Positions 32,850-46,059 of a stretch of DNA of 64,000 bases are shown here, piece by piece. The notes below the pieces were generated by a model. That model saw only the letters and a list, made by a program, of their open reading frames with translations, made no database searches and was not told where the DNA came from. Source of the stretch: Diospyros lotus (Eukaryota > Streptophyta > Magnoliopsida > Ericales > Ebenaceae); the NCBI RefSeq assembly GCF_014633365.1, contig NC_068344.1, positions 14,027,669 to 14,091,668 on the forward strand, read 5' to 3'. Made by a program: the position numbers and the translations under genes. How positions within the stretch are numbered: the stretch's first letter is position 1; each line of letters starts with the position of its first letter.

Positions 32850-35800
32850 ATGGCTAGCTATATAAGTGAGGAAGGCTAGCGTGTTTAAGTGTTAAGTGTG
32901 GTCGGTTAGGTGATTAAAGTGAGTAATTGCCAGAGTTTTGGAATAGAGGATGTTTGGCATGATTGGATGTAAGTTGGAGTGTCTTACCTGCTGAGTTGGG
33001 GTCGAGAACAATTGATTTGAAATTTTGAGATTTCAATGTAAGGTTGGTCTGGTAACCTTGAATGTTAGACAGGTGGACTGAAGACCCTAAGGGATTGGGT
33101 CAAGTCATTGAGGCCTGCAATGGCATGTTTGGATATTCTTGTTCTTGGGATGAGAAAATACCCTGGATTGAGAAGATATACCTGTGAGAGGTATACGAGT
33201 TGAGCAATGAGGAACCGAAAACCCGAATGTGGGTGTTGGTGTCAAGAAAACTCGAATGTGGCATTTCGAAGATATAAAGTGTTTAAACTATGGGAACTCC
33301 TTGAGATTGAAGTGTTGAGGCTAGTGTGGGGACACGAAGCCGAAGCATGACTAGTTCGGGAGGGGATTAGTGGAGCGTCTCTATGTCAGGGATTTGTCGA
33401 GCATGTTCGAGGGAATAGAGTTGTCCCTTGGAAGTGGTGCAGCAAGGCATGTACGCTTGAGGTAAAATGAGCTAAAATGGGTGTTAGCTTGAGGCCCAAG
33501 GAAAAGATTTGACATCAGGCGATGTGACGAGCTACTAGGAATAAGGTTGCTTGCAGAAAAGCTCTGTGGGGAGTAACCATGTAATGCATTTGTATGCCAC
33601 GGCCAGTGAAGGCATGGCGTAAGTAGAATCCGGAAGGACTCTAAGGGGAGTCAAGATGCTAAATAAATATTATGCGATGTGATCGTATTGTTATGATAAT
33701 CCCAGAGGGGATGTGCCTAGGGTATGAGTGGACCCTAGTTGGCTTCTTGATGAGACGAGGTCTATCCTTGGGAATGATAGGCATGTGGCAAGTGGACCCT
33801 AGCGGGTGTTTGCATGAGATGAAAGTCCTAAGTGAGTTGAGCTGGAATCTAGGGGGAATCCAGATTGGGTATTAAAGAGTTGGTCATGTGTTGATATGCG
33901 CGTGAGAGCCATTGGGTTTGAAGTCCTGATTGAGTAAGGCCAAGTGACCGTTCATGTGATCGATGGATGAGGGGCCAATCAAAACTCTCATTATGACGCT
34001 TGGGGTCTAGTGGGACGCCTAAGGTCGGGAGATGAGAGGTGAATAGACCCTCATTATGATGCCTGGGGTCGTGATGACGCCTAAGGTCTCGAGACCCTTG
34101 ATGGGAGACGAGGAGGTCACCCAATGAAGGGTATGAACGGGTATGTGGGCCTAGGGTGATGAGTTGTGGTAACAGGACATCCATAGGCTATGCGCATAAT
34201 GGAAATGCCAACTTCGGATGCCAAGTGGGCAGGGGCATGGTAAGTAATGTGAAGGCCCCGAATTTTAAATTCCAAGTCATGGGAGCCTGATTGAGGTGCG
34301 CTGGAAGGCCAAGCTGGGCATCGTGACTGAATGCACTATGGGTGTGCAAGGAGAGACGAGAGGTCTCAATTTACCTGGAGGGTAATGGTAGGTGCTCGAT
34401 GGTTATGGGTACTGGAGCTTGAGATAGGCTCAGCATGTTGGTTGTAGTTTGAGAGTCTCTTAAGAGGTAAGAGATGCAGAGTCTGGAGGAGCGAAGCTCA
34501 TGGTATGAGCTTGAGGTTATCAGGGTAAGGATAACCAAGTAAGATGGTTTTGGTAAGATGGTGGTGGAACCATCGTAGCTCGAGAGGGCTTTAAGTAGCC
34601 TTGATGCTAAGGGTGTAAGGCTCAGTGTAACGGATCTGATGCTATGGACCGTGTGGCAGAGGACTAATGAGTTGGCTCGCATTGAGGGCAAGTGGCCCAT
34701 GGGCCTGAGCAATTTAGTGAACTGCAAGTGACGGTCAAATGCCAAAGATTTGGAGCAGCACCCTAGGAAATTTGGTCAGGTGAGACCGAGAATCTCCTGC
34801 AAGGGATAGGGCATCTAGGGTAGTCCTAAGGAAGAATCATGGAACGCAGTAATGATCCAATAGATTTGTTGTCGAGTAGGACGCCCGGTAAGAATAGTGG
34901 CTGCGAGCGTGGGGAGGTAGTCATGTCAAGTTCGATATCAGAGGTGTGACTGAAAGGCTGAAAGTCACACTATGGGGTGTGAAACAGATCAGAGTAGGAC
35001 CTGAGCCATGCTGTTGGAAACTGTTGTTGGGCCAGTGTAAGGGAGCCACACGGTAATAATGATTGGGTGTTGACTCTCCGAAGCACAGGGCAATACGATG
35101 GGAACCAATGTTGGGCCAGTGTATGGGAGTGACACATGATTGGGTGTTGACTCTCTAAAGCACAGGGCGACACGATGGGGAACCAGTGTTGGGCCAGTGT
35201 ATGGGAGTGGCATGATGATGGTGACCAGGTGTTGGCGCGCGCCTAAAGCACAGGGCAACACAGTGATTATGCAGATGGTCAGGGGCTAAAGATTTGTGAA
35301 ATGCAGTAGGGTGACGAAAGTTGTGGCCAGTTCCACAACTCGGCCGCTAGTAATAAGAGAGGTTAGGGCATTGCACCCGAGTCAGGGGTTAAGCCCTTTA
35401 TTTCGATAAGTAGTGTCGAAGTGGTTTAGGGAATGTTTGGGTGTTGTAGTGCTTCGAGATGTTTGAGAAGAAACCCGTGGAAAAGAAACAGGTCTAGCGC
35501 GGGAATAACGCTACAGTTGATGCCTAGGGTTGATGGGTCTAATGCTAAGAACCACTGGATGCAGACGGTTAGTCCACAGGAGGGACTGTAGCCCTCTACG
35601 TGGAGTAACTCGTCTGTAGTGGAGACGATTAGACGCCGAAGACTTGGGGTATGCTGTAGGTTATGCCTGAGCAAGACCTAAATTTCCGTAAGGGTTGAAG
35701 TATGGTGGTAGTGCTTTGGTGTCAAGGTAGCAAGAAGGTTTGTGAATCGAGGGGGTGATACCTCGTGGTGTGATAACAAAAGGTGTGGCGATGCTCCTTA

Positions 35801-36441
35801 TTAAAGGATGCTAACGTAGTTGTGGTTAAATTTAACCGAAAGGATTATGGTAAATTGAGATGATGGACCCTATGTGACCTTGCGGTGATGCAAGAAGATG
35901 TGTCAATTTGTGGAGCCGATAAATGGCTTTAGAATGTTACGTAAGTGCCATAGAGGCTGAGACTTACGAGTTGGAAGCCAACCATGAGATGGAATTATTG
36001 AAACATGTAAAAGTTTCAAGTAAGGGGATCTCTAATCATGTGATGTGAGTTGTGGCTGGTTGAACAAGTGGATAAGGCATGGTTTGAAATCCATGAAGGC
36101 CCGTGATTGCACAGTCTAAAGTTAGTCCTGATGTGTCGATGCGAAAATGAGGAAGTATCCTCATGTAGTACTGGATGGATTTCCGGTTGATGACACAGGA
36201 TCTGTTGCCAGGTGGTGGCACCTGATGACAATGATAGGAGCGTGAGGCTCGAGAACTGTGATGAAAAGCCTTATTGATTGACCGTGTACATAAAGGTTCA
36301 GCGGGTCCTGGTGGTTAAACCAGACGAATTTTGAGAAAGAGATCTAAGGTGATAAAAGATGGTTGGTCAAAGCAAAGTTGTGCCGCTTGAAAGAGTACTA
36401 CTCCGTAGCGAGAGTTATAGATGGTAGTGTTGAAGTGTGGC
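32850..36441 (+). other. Element F internal region, left part, non-coding
   Basis: GT-rich, AGG/TGG-rich sequence without recognisable protein motifs. It contains short diverged duplications, for example two copies of a GACGCCTAAGGTC segment near 34013 and 34077. Confidence 0.6.
35027..35263. repeat. Tandem repeat, about 80 bp x 3
   Basis: Units begin TTGGGCCAGTGTA at 35027, 35111 and 35189 and share TGATTGGGTGTTGACTCTC and AAAGCACAGGGC. Unit lengths are about 84, 78 and 75 bp. Confidence 0.85.
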
Positions 36442-39337
36442 TGTAGTGGCCCACTACCGGATAGTCCCGCTAGCATAGGATATCCGAAAGGAGGTCATCA
36501 CAAGTGTGATATAGAACAATAACATACAACACCATAATACTATCCTTAGATAAACTCAGCGGAAGCTAACATAAAGGTTTACAACATCTTAGACCATAGT
36601 CTAAACAAAATGAAATACAAGGGCACTAACAAATTTTACAACGTAAAATTTCCTCACACTTGCCCTCATCACAAATGCTAACATAGACCATCTAATTTGG
36701 AAGGTCTCTGTACACTTCTAACCCTGGGCTTTAGCCCCACTGGGCTCGCCCTCAACCACTGCTCTACTTGTACCTGGAATGACATGAGAGTAAACAAGGT
36801 GAGCCACAAGGCTCAGCAAGTGTATTTATAAAGCATGGAGATATAGAATCAAAGGCAGGGATAATCAAGATAGAATAAACAACTCTATGAGGAGATATTA
36901 GTATAACGCGACTCATAAGTTCTCGGTTTACATTAATTTCCCATGCCGTGATTATTACATATATTATGCACTCGTTCCCATGCTCATGCATATGCACCAA
37001 TAGTAGGAAATTTTTCTGCATAATTCTCAAGGCTCTCACGGCCTATATATATATATATCCATTCATGAATATATATGCATCATGAAAATACATCAACAAA
37101 TGATAACAATTTGAGCCACGCCTTCTGGGTTGATGGCCACCTCACCCGCGTCAAGCGCTCATAGGATATCCTTTCTCATCCACGGACTTAGCCGTCGCGC
37201 AAAATAATAGGTGCGCAAATCAGTATAATCATGCATCACATATGCATATCCCCATTTCATGTCAATCCTCAATGATTAAGAAAAATCTCAAATCATGCTT
37301 AACATGCACAATTACATAAATTAAAGTGTGCACTATCTTATGATCACAGGGTAAATTTTAATACATTTATTGACTCATACTTATAGAAATGCCCAAATCA
37401 ATATTTACGGTATATTTTTACCTCAATAATAATTGCAAGGAATCAAAATTTATACATGCAAGAAACACTAAATCTTGCATGACACTAGACCCTAATGAAT
37501 AAATGTCATTCCTTAAGAAATGTCGGGTGACACAAAACCCTATTTAGATTTTTGCAATGTTCAACAAGAAAACGAATTAATATTGCAAGATTTATCGAAA
37601 TAAGGAAAATAAAACCCTTTTATCCAACAATGAGGGTTATCAAGAATAATTCAAAAAAATAATGGAAGAACTATACAAAAATCATAATTTTAAACGTAGG
37701 AAGGATAGACTACATAGGAAGAGTTGAATAACAACATATTTCAGAAATTTCCAGATTTCAAGCATATTTTCAAAAATCCAATCTGGGCTCAATATTTGGT
37801 CAAATACCACAAACGATATACCAAATCAAAGCCTAATGAGTCTAGTTTCTGGAACATCAACTGGATTTGAAATCGGAAATAACCACAAGGAGATATTCCA
37901 TAAAAACCGAAACAAGGCAGAATTTGTAACAGTAATTTACAGAATTCTACATAGAATTCAACAAGGTTGTTATGGGTACAAATCATAACCAAAAATTTCA
38001 AATCTTATACCGAATCGAAGCCCATGAAGTCTATTTTATAGAAAAAATAAATGGATCACAATTTGGATATAACCATAGAGCATTATACCCCAAAAACCGA
38101 AGCAAGAACAGATTATTCAAAAACAGAGCAGAAAATTTCCAGATTCTGGGCAAGAATTTACAAGGATACTGTAGGCTCAAAACACAGAAAAAAATTATAA
38201 AAAATTTACCAAATTAATATTATCAAGTCTAGTTTATATAGAAACAAACGGATCTTGAATCGGATATAACCACAGAGAGTTATACCCTAAAGAGTACAAC
38301 AAGGTCAGTTTACTCGAAAGCAGTAAAATTTCCAGATCTTAGCAGGGATTTACAAGGCTATAACATGATCAAATCTTAGTCAAAAAATTCTATTCTTGTG
38401 TCTAAAATGAAGCTTAAGATGTCTAGTTTACAACCCAACAAACGGATCTTAATTTGGATATAAACACAAGGAGTTATAGACCAAAGAACATAACATGGTC
38501 AGTGAATCCGAGAATAAGAATTTAAGAGCAACAACTTAAAAATGAAGGAAACAAGCCTTCTAAGATGGAAACAAGGTTGAAGAACTTGCATTAAAATATA
38601 ATCAAGAGAAGAAGAACTTACACAATCATAAGGATAAGAAGAAGAAGAAGATCTTGAATTTGAAACAAGAAGGAAGGGAACTTGCCTTAGATGGTTGCAA
38701 ATCCAAAGAGATGAAGACACCTCTTGAAATTGAAAATTCCATAGTCTCCACTTAAAGCTTCAATGAAGAAGAACAATGGATGAAGAAGAGACAATCGGGA
38801 GAGGGAGAAGAAGAAGGGAACAAGAAAGTAAGAAGAAAGAAAAGGAGGGAAAAAATGTGGGAGACTTGTCTCCCAACTCCTTTCAATCCATCTCCCTTTT
38901 TTTTTTCTCTAATTTGCCCTTCATACTAACACATACAATTCACATATCTCTTACCCATTTTGGTCATTTTACCATTTTCTTAATCTCTTTTTTCTTTTTA
39001 ATTAAGATACCATTCTCTATGCCCATAGCCCAAGCCCAAGTCAAAATATATATATAGCCCAATCCAACTAAGGCCCAATGGACTTTTCTTGAGATTTGGG
39101 TTCAACCCAATTCATTTACACTTAAGATTTAATTATTTATCAATGGTCTAATTCAAATAAGGCCCAAACCCATTTAGCCCACAACTTTGAGACTTTTTCA
39201 CACCAAATATTATTTTCATTAATTTACCCCCATTACCAACTCATATAATATTTTTAACAATTAATTAATAAAGGCAACAACTCTAATGTGCAAACTAAAA
39301 TACCCATAACACCTAGACCCACTAACGGGTCGTTACA
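36442..39337 (-). mobile_element. Solo LTR J inside element F, perfect 5-bp target duplication
   Basis: 2896 bp between GTGGC (36437-36441) and GTGGC (39338-39342). Ends TGTAGTGGCCC and GGGTCGTTACA. On the minus strand it begins TGTAACGACCCGTTAGTGGG, like the 60255 end of element E's LTR, hence the orientation. Shared text such as AAGGTGAGC.ACAA.GCTCAGCAAGT (36798 here, 58110 in E) supports relationship to Tekay-type LTRs. It contains a 193-bp tandem array (37740-38510). No coding sequence. Confidence 0.9.
37740..38510. repeat. Tandem repeat, about 193 bp x 4, in solo LTR J
   Basis: Four diverged units aligned on GTCTAGTTT...GGAT..GAAT..GATATAACCACA..GAGTTATA, with anchors near 37838, 38026, 38225 and 38418 (spacings 188, 199, 193). 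Confidence 0.8.
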
Positions 39338-39342
39338 GTGGC

Positions 39343-41780
39343 CTAGGTGGAACTTGAGATGTTCTCCCAAGAAAAGTTGGGCATGGGGCCACGACACTAG
39401 ATGGACCTTCTAAAGTATTATAACTCTAACATGATAGATCACCTGGAGAAAGCCATCGTGATGGCAAGTACCTGAGTAGGAAGGCGAGTCCTATGGCGTC
39501 GTGTGGAAGTGTGAGTTCCACAGAAAGGATATGGGTGATTTCCAGTGGATGGAGTTTAAATCGAAGTCATAGTTGATGATTGCAAGTGTAGTGCCTGGAG
39601 GAAGGTTGTGTTGGTTGAGCCGGGAGATCCGGCTAAAGCTAATCGAGTTGGTTAGATGGATGATGAGAGTGAAATTAAGATGTCGCCAGTGGGTGACGAG
39701 AGCTCGAAAGAAAAAGCTGGTGGGACGAGATTGGATCCCAAGAATGGTGTTTAGGTGATGAAATCACCTGAAAGCTGTGATTAATACAGCTAGATGGATG
39801 CTTTGGAATGTGGGAAATTGACGAGATTAACCTCGTGGTTAGGGGTTAATGGTTGTGAAGAAAGGAAATCAGCTAGTGGAGCCGATTGGTGACCGACTGG
39901 GGTTAGCCGATGGCGACTGGTAATAGCGGTAGCGACAATACAGCGGCTGGCCGGGGTCGTGGGGCGTTGAGAGAGTAGTCGGTCAGTGGCATAGGTGGCC
40001 CCTGAGTCGTGGTTGCAGCTGGATGTGGCGCTAAGCGATGACAAGAGATCGTCTCAGCTGATCATGATGGTGTTAAGGCTAATGAGGTCGCTCACTGAGT
40101 GATGTGAGCTAGTTGTAGCAAAAGTTATAAGAAATATGGGGAAGCCAAAGTTTCTCAGGGAATTAGCTAGCTGCTATAAGTATAGCAAAGTGATTTGTGG
40201 AAAATGGCCTAAGGGTGGGGTCGTGTTCGTTGCGATGACCAGTAAGATTCAAGGCGCAATGAGTCTTTTGAAATGACGTGGTGGTGTCATCGTCGCTGTC
40301 AAAGAATTCATTGCTGTCATGGTGTTGTCCTTGCCGAATAGAACAAAGGGAACCATTATGCATGGTTTAAATCAGGTGTTTATTGCGGATTGAGAATAAA
40401 CCTGATCTAGGATGGCCAGAAGTGTCATGCCTCAAGAGTAAGAGGCTCTATTGAGAAATGGTGAGATTTGAAAAGTCCCAATGAAAGTGGAAGCTGGGCG
40501 AGTAAATTTGGCTAAAAGACCGCTACCAGAGTGAGGGTGTAATCATGTTAGCTTGTTGTGGTGCGGACCAAAGGCTCAAGTCATCCTACAGGTGCGATGC
40601 AATAAGTGATTGTGCAGATGGTAATAAGCCAATCACTTGTGCCACGCCCCGTGGGTGATGCCGAGGGCCGATTAATGGTTCTGCGACCTTAAGAGAAATG
40701 GTAGGATCCTTGACTCGCGGTAGGGTTTAACAGCCAAGGTAAGGCCTAGCATGGGACATGATCGTAAAAGTTGAAATGGGATGAGGAATTGATGAGGGGG
40801 TTGCTCAGTGAAGAGTTCTTGTTTGGGGTATGAAACCCCTACTAGCGTGTGATATTGGCTAATAAGAAGGCCTAAGTACCTCTGTGTGCTTATGCGAAGA
40901 GCTCCTGGTTGGGAGAAGGTTGGGGCCCGAGCATGGTTAAGCTCGAGGTGAGATTGTAATGGTGCATGCATCGCCAAGCTCGAGTTGGACTCGGATAATG
41001 CACGTATGGTTGAAATGTGTAATTACCTGACATGGTGTTAGGTATATCGATTTTGCATAATCGTATCGATAAATAAAGGTCGACTGGTCAAGGAAGAAGA
41101 CCATGTATGAAATGGTCTAAGTTGACTGGGTGAACCAAATGGTTGCTTCCCATGTAGTGCTAGCATGGTTAGTTGATCGGTAATGAGAAGTTGCCATGAG
41201 GATCAACTTAAGTTGTGCATGCTTGTGATTAATGGCAGTATGCCATGGTGGCATAGGTGTTTGAGTGTCTTGTGGGCACTAAAAGAAACATTGCGGCTAA
41301 TGATCAGTGCTAAGACATTGCTGGTTGGACCAGCGTAAAATTGTGGCCATGTGTGATTGGCAATGGGAAACGTTGCCGTGTGTGATCGGCGTAAAATTGT
41401 AGTAGACTGATCGGTGATGCAATGTTAGTGAGAGTTGTTTCGGTTGATGCGAAAAAGGGGAAATGGGAAGTAAACCTGCAAAGAGATGCTTCGAGGCTGA
41501 GAAAATCCATCCGGAGATGGATATTGTTGCAGTAAGCACGACCAGCGACCAGTGGTGCAGTTTGGCTGAAGGCCAAGGCGGTATTCGATTGGTGAATGTC
41601 CTCGAGAAGCAGAGGACCATATGCTTAAATGAAGCCTTGAGGTGGGTGTAACTCGAGGTAAAAGCTGATAAATGGTTTGGCTACGAGATTCTCGTGCAGG
41701 AGATTCAGAGAGTAGCCTGAAAATGTGATCATCTTGGGCAAGAGAGTAAGGTAAAGTGAATTTCAAGGACGAAATTCTTT
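39343..41780 (+). other. Element F internal region, right part, non-coding
   Basis: Continues element F after solo LTR J. G/T-rich, with short antisense ORFs only and no retroviral motifs. It ends in the TTTCAAGGACGAAATTC context that precedes the PPT in Tekay/Del-type elements. Confidence 0.6.
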
Positions 41781-41793
41781 AAGGAGGGTGGAA
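41781..41793 (+). other. Polypurine tract of element F
   Basis: AAGGAGGGTGGAA directly before the TGTAATACCC start of the 3' LTR. Confidence 0.88.
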
Positions 41794-44410
41794 TGTAATA
41801 CCCGGTATTACATGGTATTGAAAATAAATAAATTTTGATTATTTTGTCAGGACCTCGGGTGGTCCAGGAAGACCAAAAGTCAATTTTGAGCAATTAATTA
41901 ATAAAATCGCCGAATTGGCGGCTGGGAGTGCCTCGGGACTTGGATGTTCAAGGAAGAGGGCAAGGGATTGGTGAGCATCTTGAGATGAGAATAATGACGC
42001 TGGAAGCAGTCCGATCGGGAATAATTTTTGGAATAAATTCTGTATAAGCCTGAATGGGTGCTAATATCGAATGGTTGCAGGGGACCTCCTGGAAGTTGAG
42101 GGGACCCTAGGGGTGGTTCAATTTTCTGAGTAAGGCAACCCTTAAGTGTTTTCAGGTCGAATAAATGTTCCGTGTAGGCGCAGGGACGAAATCAATATTC
42201 CCGAGTAAAGGTCGGTAATTAATTTTTGAGAAATCAAAAATTTATGTGGTTTAAGGATAATTAAATTAGGCTTGGAGGGCCTAAGTGATATTATTAAAAT
42301 TCCTAAATGAATTAAGAGGTTGTTAAGTGGAATTAAGGGGGTTCTTTAGTGAAATTAATAAGGATTATGGGGTTATTTTAGTAAATATATACATATATAT
42401 ATATATACATGTGAGAGGAGGAAGCTTCCTTGAAGTTTCCTCACGAGCGCCCCTGGTATTTTGAAATGAAATGGCCGAGAGGAGCAAATCAGCCAGAGAG
42501 TGCGAGAAAGAGAGTGAGATCGAGAGAGTTGGGCCGGGGGAGCCTAGCCGAAGCATCGCGCGAGAAAGAGCTCGCGAGAGAGATAGAGTGTGAGCGTGAG
42601 CTTGATGGCCGAACGTGGCCATGGCTGTTGCAGCGCGCAGGAGGCTTGAAGGCCGAGAGTTGCTGCAATGGAGGTGGCCGAGCATGACGCCCGCAATGCA
42701 GTTCGATGTGGCCGGCAGTAGCGGAGCCACCCGAAGCAGCGTCCGGCAAAGCTAGCGGCGGTGGCTGGCTGCCATGCTTGCAGGCGTGCCTTGCGCACAG
42801 ACTCTGGGAGGAAGAAGAAGGGGCGTGCACGGGAGGCGCGGGCTGCGGTGAAGGTCGCCGATGTTAAAGGCTGTGCTGCGGCGGAGGTGGCCGGCTAGGG
42901 GTGGAGCGCGAGCAGCGGCGGTGGCCAGCTGCGTGGGTGCGTGCTGGAGGTTGAAGGAGATGAACAGTGCGCGCGGGAGGTGAAGAAGAAAGAAGGAAAA
43001 GAGAAAAAGAAAAAGAAAAATGGAAAAGAAAAGAAAAATAAAAGAAAAGAAATAAAAAGAAAATATGGAAAATTGGGGAAAAATAGCTGAAAAATTCCAG
43101 AAAAATGAGGGAAAGTTCTGGAAATTAGTTTGGGGCTTGAAGAGCTTGTTGGAAGCTCAAAAAATGGAATTTTGGGCGCGAGCGGCAGCTCGGGAGGCAA
43201 CGTCGACGTGGTCGTTTCCGAATTTCTCTCGAAATGAGCCGAGGTAAGTTAATATTCCTTCCCAAATTATTTACATTAAGCGAGTTAATGTAGAATAATT
43301 AATTATTGGATTAAACCCTGTGTTGGGGTTATTTGAAATCTTGTTGATGGATGATTTTGGCGATGTGCGGCGTAGTTGAGGGCATTGGTTGAATGCTAGA
43401 TGTTAATGGAGTTGGGGTTTTGTGTGTTTTGCCTCTAGGTTCGACCGGGAAGGCAGTGGTCCTAGAGGAACTTGCGGTTCAGGCTGGAGTTCGTACCGAG
43501 GCAGAGAATAGGCTTTGAGCCAGGTAAGGGACGGCCCCATGTGGAGGTGGCCTTGCAAGTTGGTAAATGTGTTTGATAATGTTTTTATGTTGCATTGGCA
43601 TGTAGTAGTTATATCTTGTGATGCAAGCTCTAGTGGACCTGTGGCCATAAGGAGGACTAGAGGTGGGGGGCTGATAGGTTGATGCCTCAAACCTTAGTGG
43701 GTTGTGAGGATGTGTGAGCCTAGCCTCATTTGCATGCATTTGGCATATATAAACATGATTATACTCATATTTACATGCATTGCACCCTTACTGAGTCTTT
43801 ATGACTCATGAGGTTTTACCTCATGTGTAGATGATGCAAGTCTGGATACAAGCAGGGATGGCGCCAGGAGGCTGTTGTGGCAACTAGCTGTGTTGCCCGA
43901 GTTATGTATTTTTAATATTGCTTGTATGTAGCCAAGGGGCGTGGTGTATATATACCCTTGTGAGTAAATGTCTGTGTTATTGAGCTTAAATGTATTTAAT
44001 TGTGTAATCATCATAGTGTGATAGATGATTGTGAGATTTCTTGTTGAATGTGGCATAGTCGGTAAAGCCAAGTTTCGGACCGAGTCAAGATCAGCAAGGT
44101 ATGTTCTCATAAATTCCCAATACTCAGCGAAGTGTTTGTATGCTAGCTTTGTGCCTGGGTCACCTCTGGCTTGCTATGGGGTGAGTTGAAGAGAGGTGAA
44201 GCTCACTCGGGTTTCGGGTCTTAGTCCGTTGGATTTTTCTTATTGAGTTGGGACTGATTCCTGAGTGGAGCGAAGGGAAGGACGAAGCCTAGTTCCCACC
44301 TAGGGCGTTTCCTGTTGAAACATAGTCCAACTCTTCAGTTGTGGTTGTCGGGTGAGTAATCTGGTCAATTATTTACCGGTAGCGCCTATAAGTGGGAGCG
44401 GGTCGTTACA
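41794..44410 (+). mobile_element. 3' LTR of element F
   Basis: 2617 bp, TGTAATACCCGG to GGGTCGTTACA. Its middle (42430-43240) is GC-rich and open in several frames, but the frames look like composition artefacts. A (TA)n-type run lies at 42388-42407. The last 760 bp match the truncated 5' LTR. Confidence 0.88.
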
Positions 44411-46057
44411 CCAGTGTACGAGTATGCGCTGTAGCACAATTTAATTTTTTGGGTAAATCCAGGTCGATTCACTAGGAGATCAAAACAGAAATGAAATGCG
44501 GCGAAAGATTTTTATGCGTTGAACAAGTTTGTCAGACCAATTCAGCTAAATGATTTGTTTTTCAAGATTAAAAATAAGATGTTTGTGTATGGAAGGTAAT
44601 CTTGGGACAAAGCAATTTTTGTGCCAGCCCACTAATTTACTAAAGAGATATCAAAATATTAACATCGACTGATTTAAATTGAGGTTATGTAGTTAACTGT
44701 ATCCCAAGATGATAATAGTTCTAAGTTAAGAACTCTCCATACATGGCATGGGAGAGTCTGGATTAAGCAACTATCATAAATTGAAATATAGATTAACAGA
44801 CATTTGAGATCCGATAAGTAACCACAACTCAAGGTCATGATAGTTCTAGGTTAAGCACTCTCCATACATGGCATGAGAGAGTCTAAATTAAGCAACCACC
44901 ATAAATTGGATAGCAGATTAATCATTCCAGCTTGAGTATGAAACCATTTCCAGTTTAAGTAACCTCCATACATGGCATGGAGACTCTAAGTTAGGCTTAT
45001 GTTTCAACTCAAACCCAAAGATTCAATACACACATTTCTCAATTCAAATAAGGATTATGTTAATTCAATCGGAATTCAGCTCTCTTGGGCAATCAGTAGC
45101 ACTGGACACAGTCCTTGCCTTGGCCCAAGCTTAAGCTTAGCCACACATCTCCAACTAAAAATTAAAGAGATAGAAAGTAAAATGCTGGAATGTAAACACA
45201 AAAATTAAAATTACAAAAACGTAAATGAAAAGTTAAAGAACATTACAGAATGTAAACAAGCATGAAAAGAAATTGCAGAATGTAACTAACAGAAAATGAA
45301 GAACATTGTATTGATGAAACAAAGTAAATGAACAACACTATTAGAATGAAAGAAAAATAGAACGTAAACAATGCTCTCTTCCCCTTATTCTGGTTAAATG
45401 GCGGATGGGGGTCTTTTTTGCTGAAGTCGATGATGGATATATATATGTATATATTCTGCAAATGGCCCTGGTTAAAGAAGAAATTACGTTCGCATGCCAC
45501 CACGTTCATTTATGCGTGCTCTGACAAAAGATTGCATGCTGAAGCTGCTGTACGCTTGCTGATTTCACAAGCTGGGCTTCCTTTTTAATTCCAATTTAAT
45601 TTCATGGGCTGCTTAGAGCTGGGCCTTCTTTAAATGGTGGAGCATGCGGCTTTAATTTAACACAGTGGGCCTCCAAAGATCAGCGGCTGGGTCCAATTTA
45701 ATTGGCATTTATGGGCCTTCCTTTGCTTTGGACTTTGATGAGCCTCCAAGTCCACGCATGCTGCATCCATGAATATATGTTATTATATTATATATTATAT
45801 ATATGTATTACGCATGCAATTGTATCATAGTATATATATTTATATAGTATTGCACATATATGTATTGATATATATATGTATTATATTTATATATTATATA
45901 TTATATATTATATTTACTTACTATTTTATTATTATTATATATATATTTGGGAAATCTACATGTAACCATGAAAGGCATACAAATATTCAATTAAATCCAA
46001 TTTCAAGGTCAAAATAAGGGTGGAAATATAATAAAATTTGGACATTTTTGAGCATCA
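44411..46057 (-). mobile_element. LTR-like segment K, family unassigned
   Basis: On the minus strand it begins TGATGCTCAAAAATG (46057) and ends near ...GCATACTCGTACA (44415), giving TG...CA ends. Three diverged CTCTCCATACATGGCATG segments occur (about 44735, 44860, 44965), and an (AT)n tract lies at 45770-45945. No target duplication could be matched, because both sides abut other LTR ends. No genes. Confidence 0.45.
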
Positions 46058-46059
46058 AT

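Larger units (their letters stand above)
32080..44410 (+). mobile_element. Element F: non-autonomous (LARD-like) LTR retrotransposon
   Basis: Has the 3' 756 bp of a 5' LTR (32080-32835), an initiator-Met PBS, about 6.1 kb of internal sequence once a nested solo LTR is excluded, a PPT and a full 3' LTR (41794-44410). The internal region holds no gag, protease, RT or integrase motif in any frame that I could find; its ORFs are short and mostly antisense. PPT and LTR termini are of Tekay/Del style, so a related autonomous element probably supplies proteins. The 5' LTR is cut at its left by the minus-orientation LTR that ends at 32079. Confidence 0.75.

Noticed and set aside
33849..36231. Several antisense ORFs in element F
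   Set aside because: Short, no motifs, overlap diverged tandem repeats (35027-35263); no sign of purifying selection.
38776..39057. Lys/Glu-rich 93-codon ORF
   Set aside because: Located in solo LTR J, purine-rich low complexity, no homologous frame recognised.
42365..43247. ORFs on both strands in the GC-rich middle of LTR F
   Set aside because: Same LTR tract as above; no domain, no conserved start, composition-driven.
45769..46017. Ile/Tyr-rich ORF
   Set aside because: Translation of a (TA)n microsatellite in LTR-like segment K.
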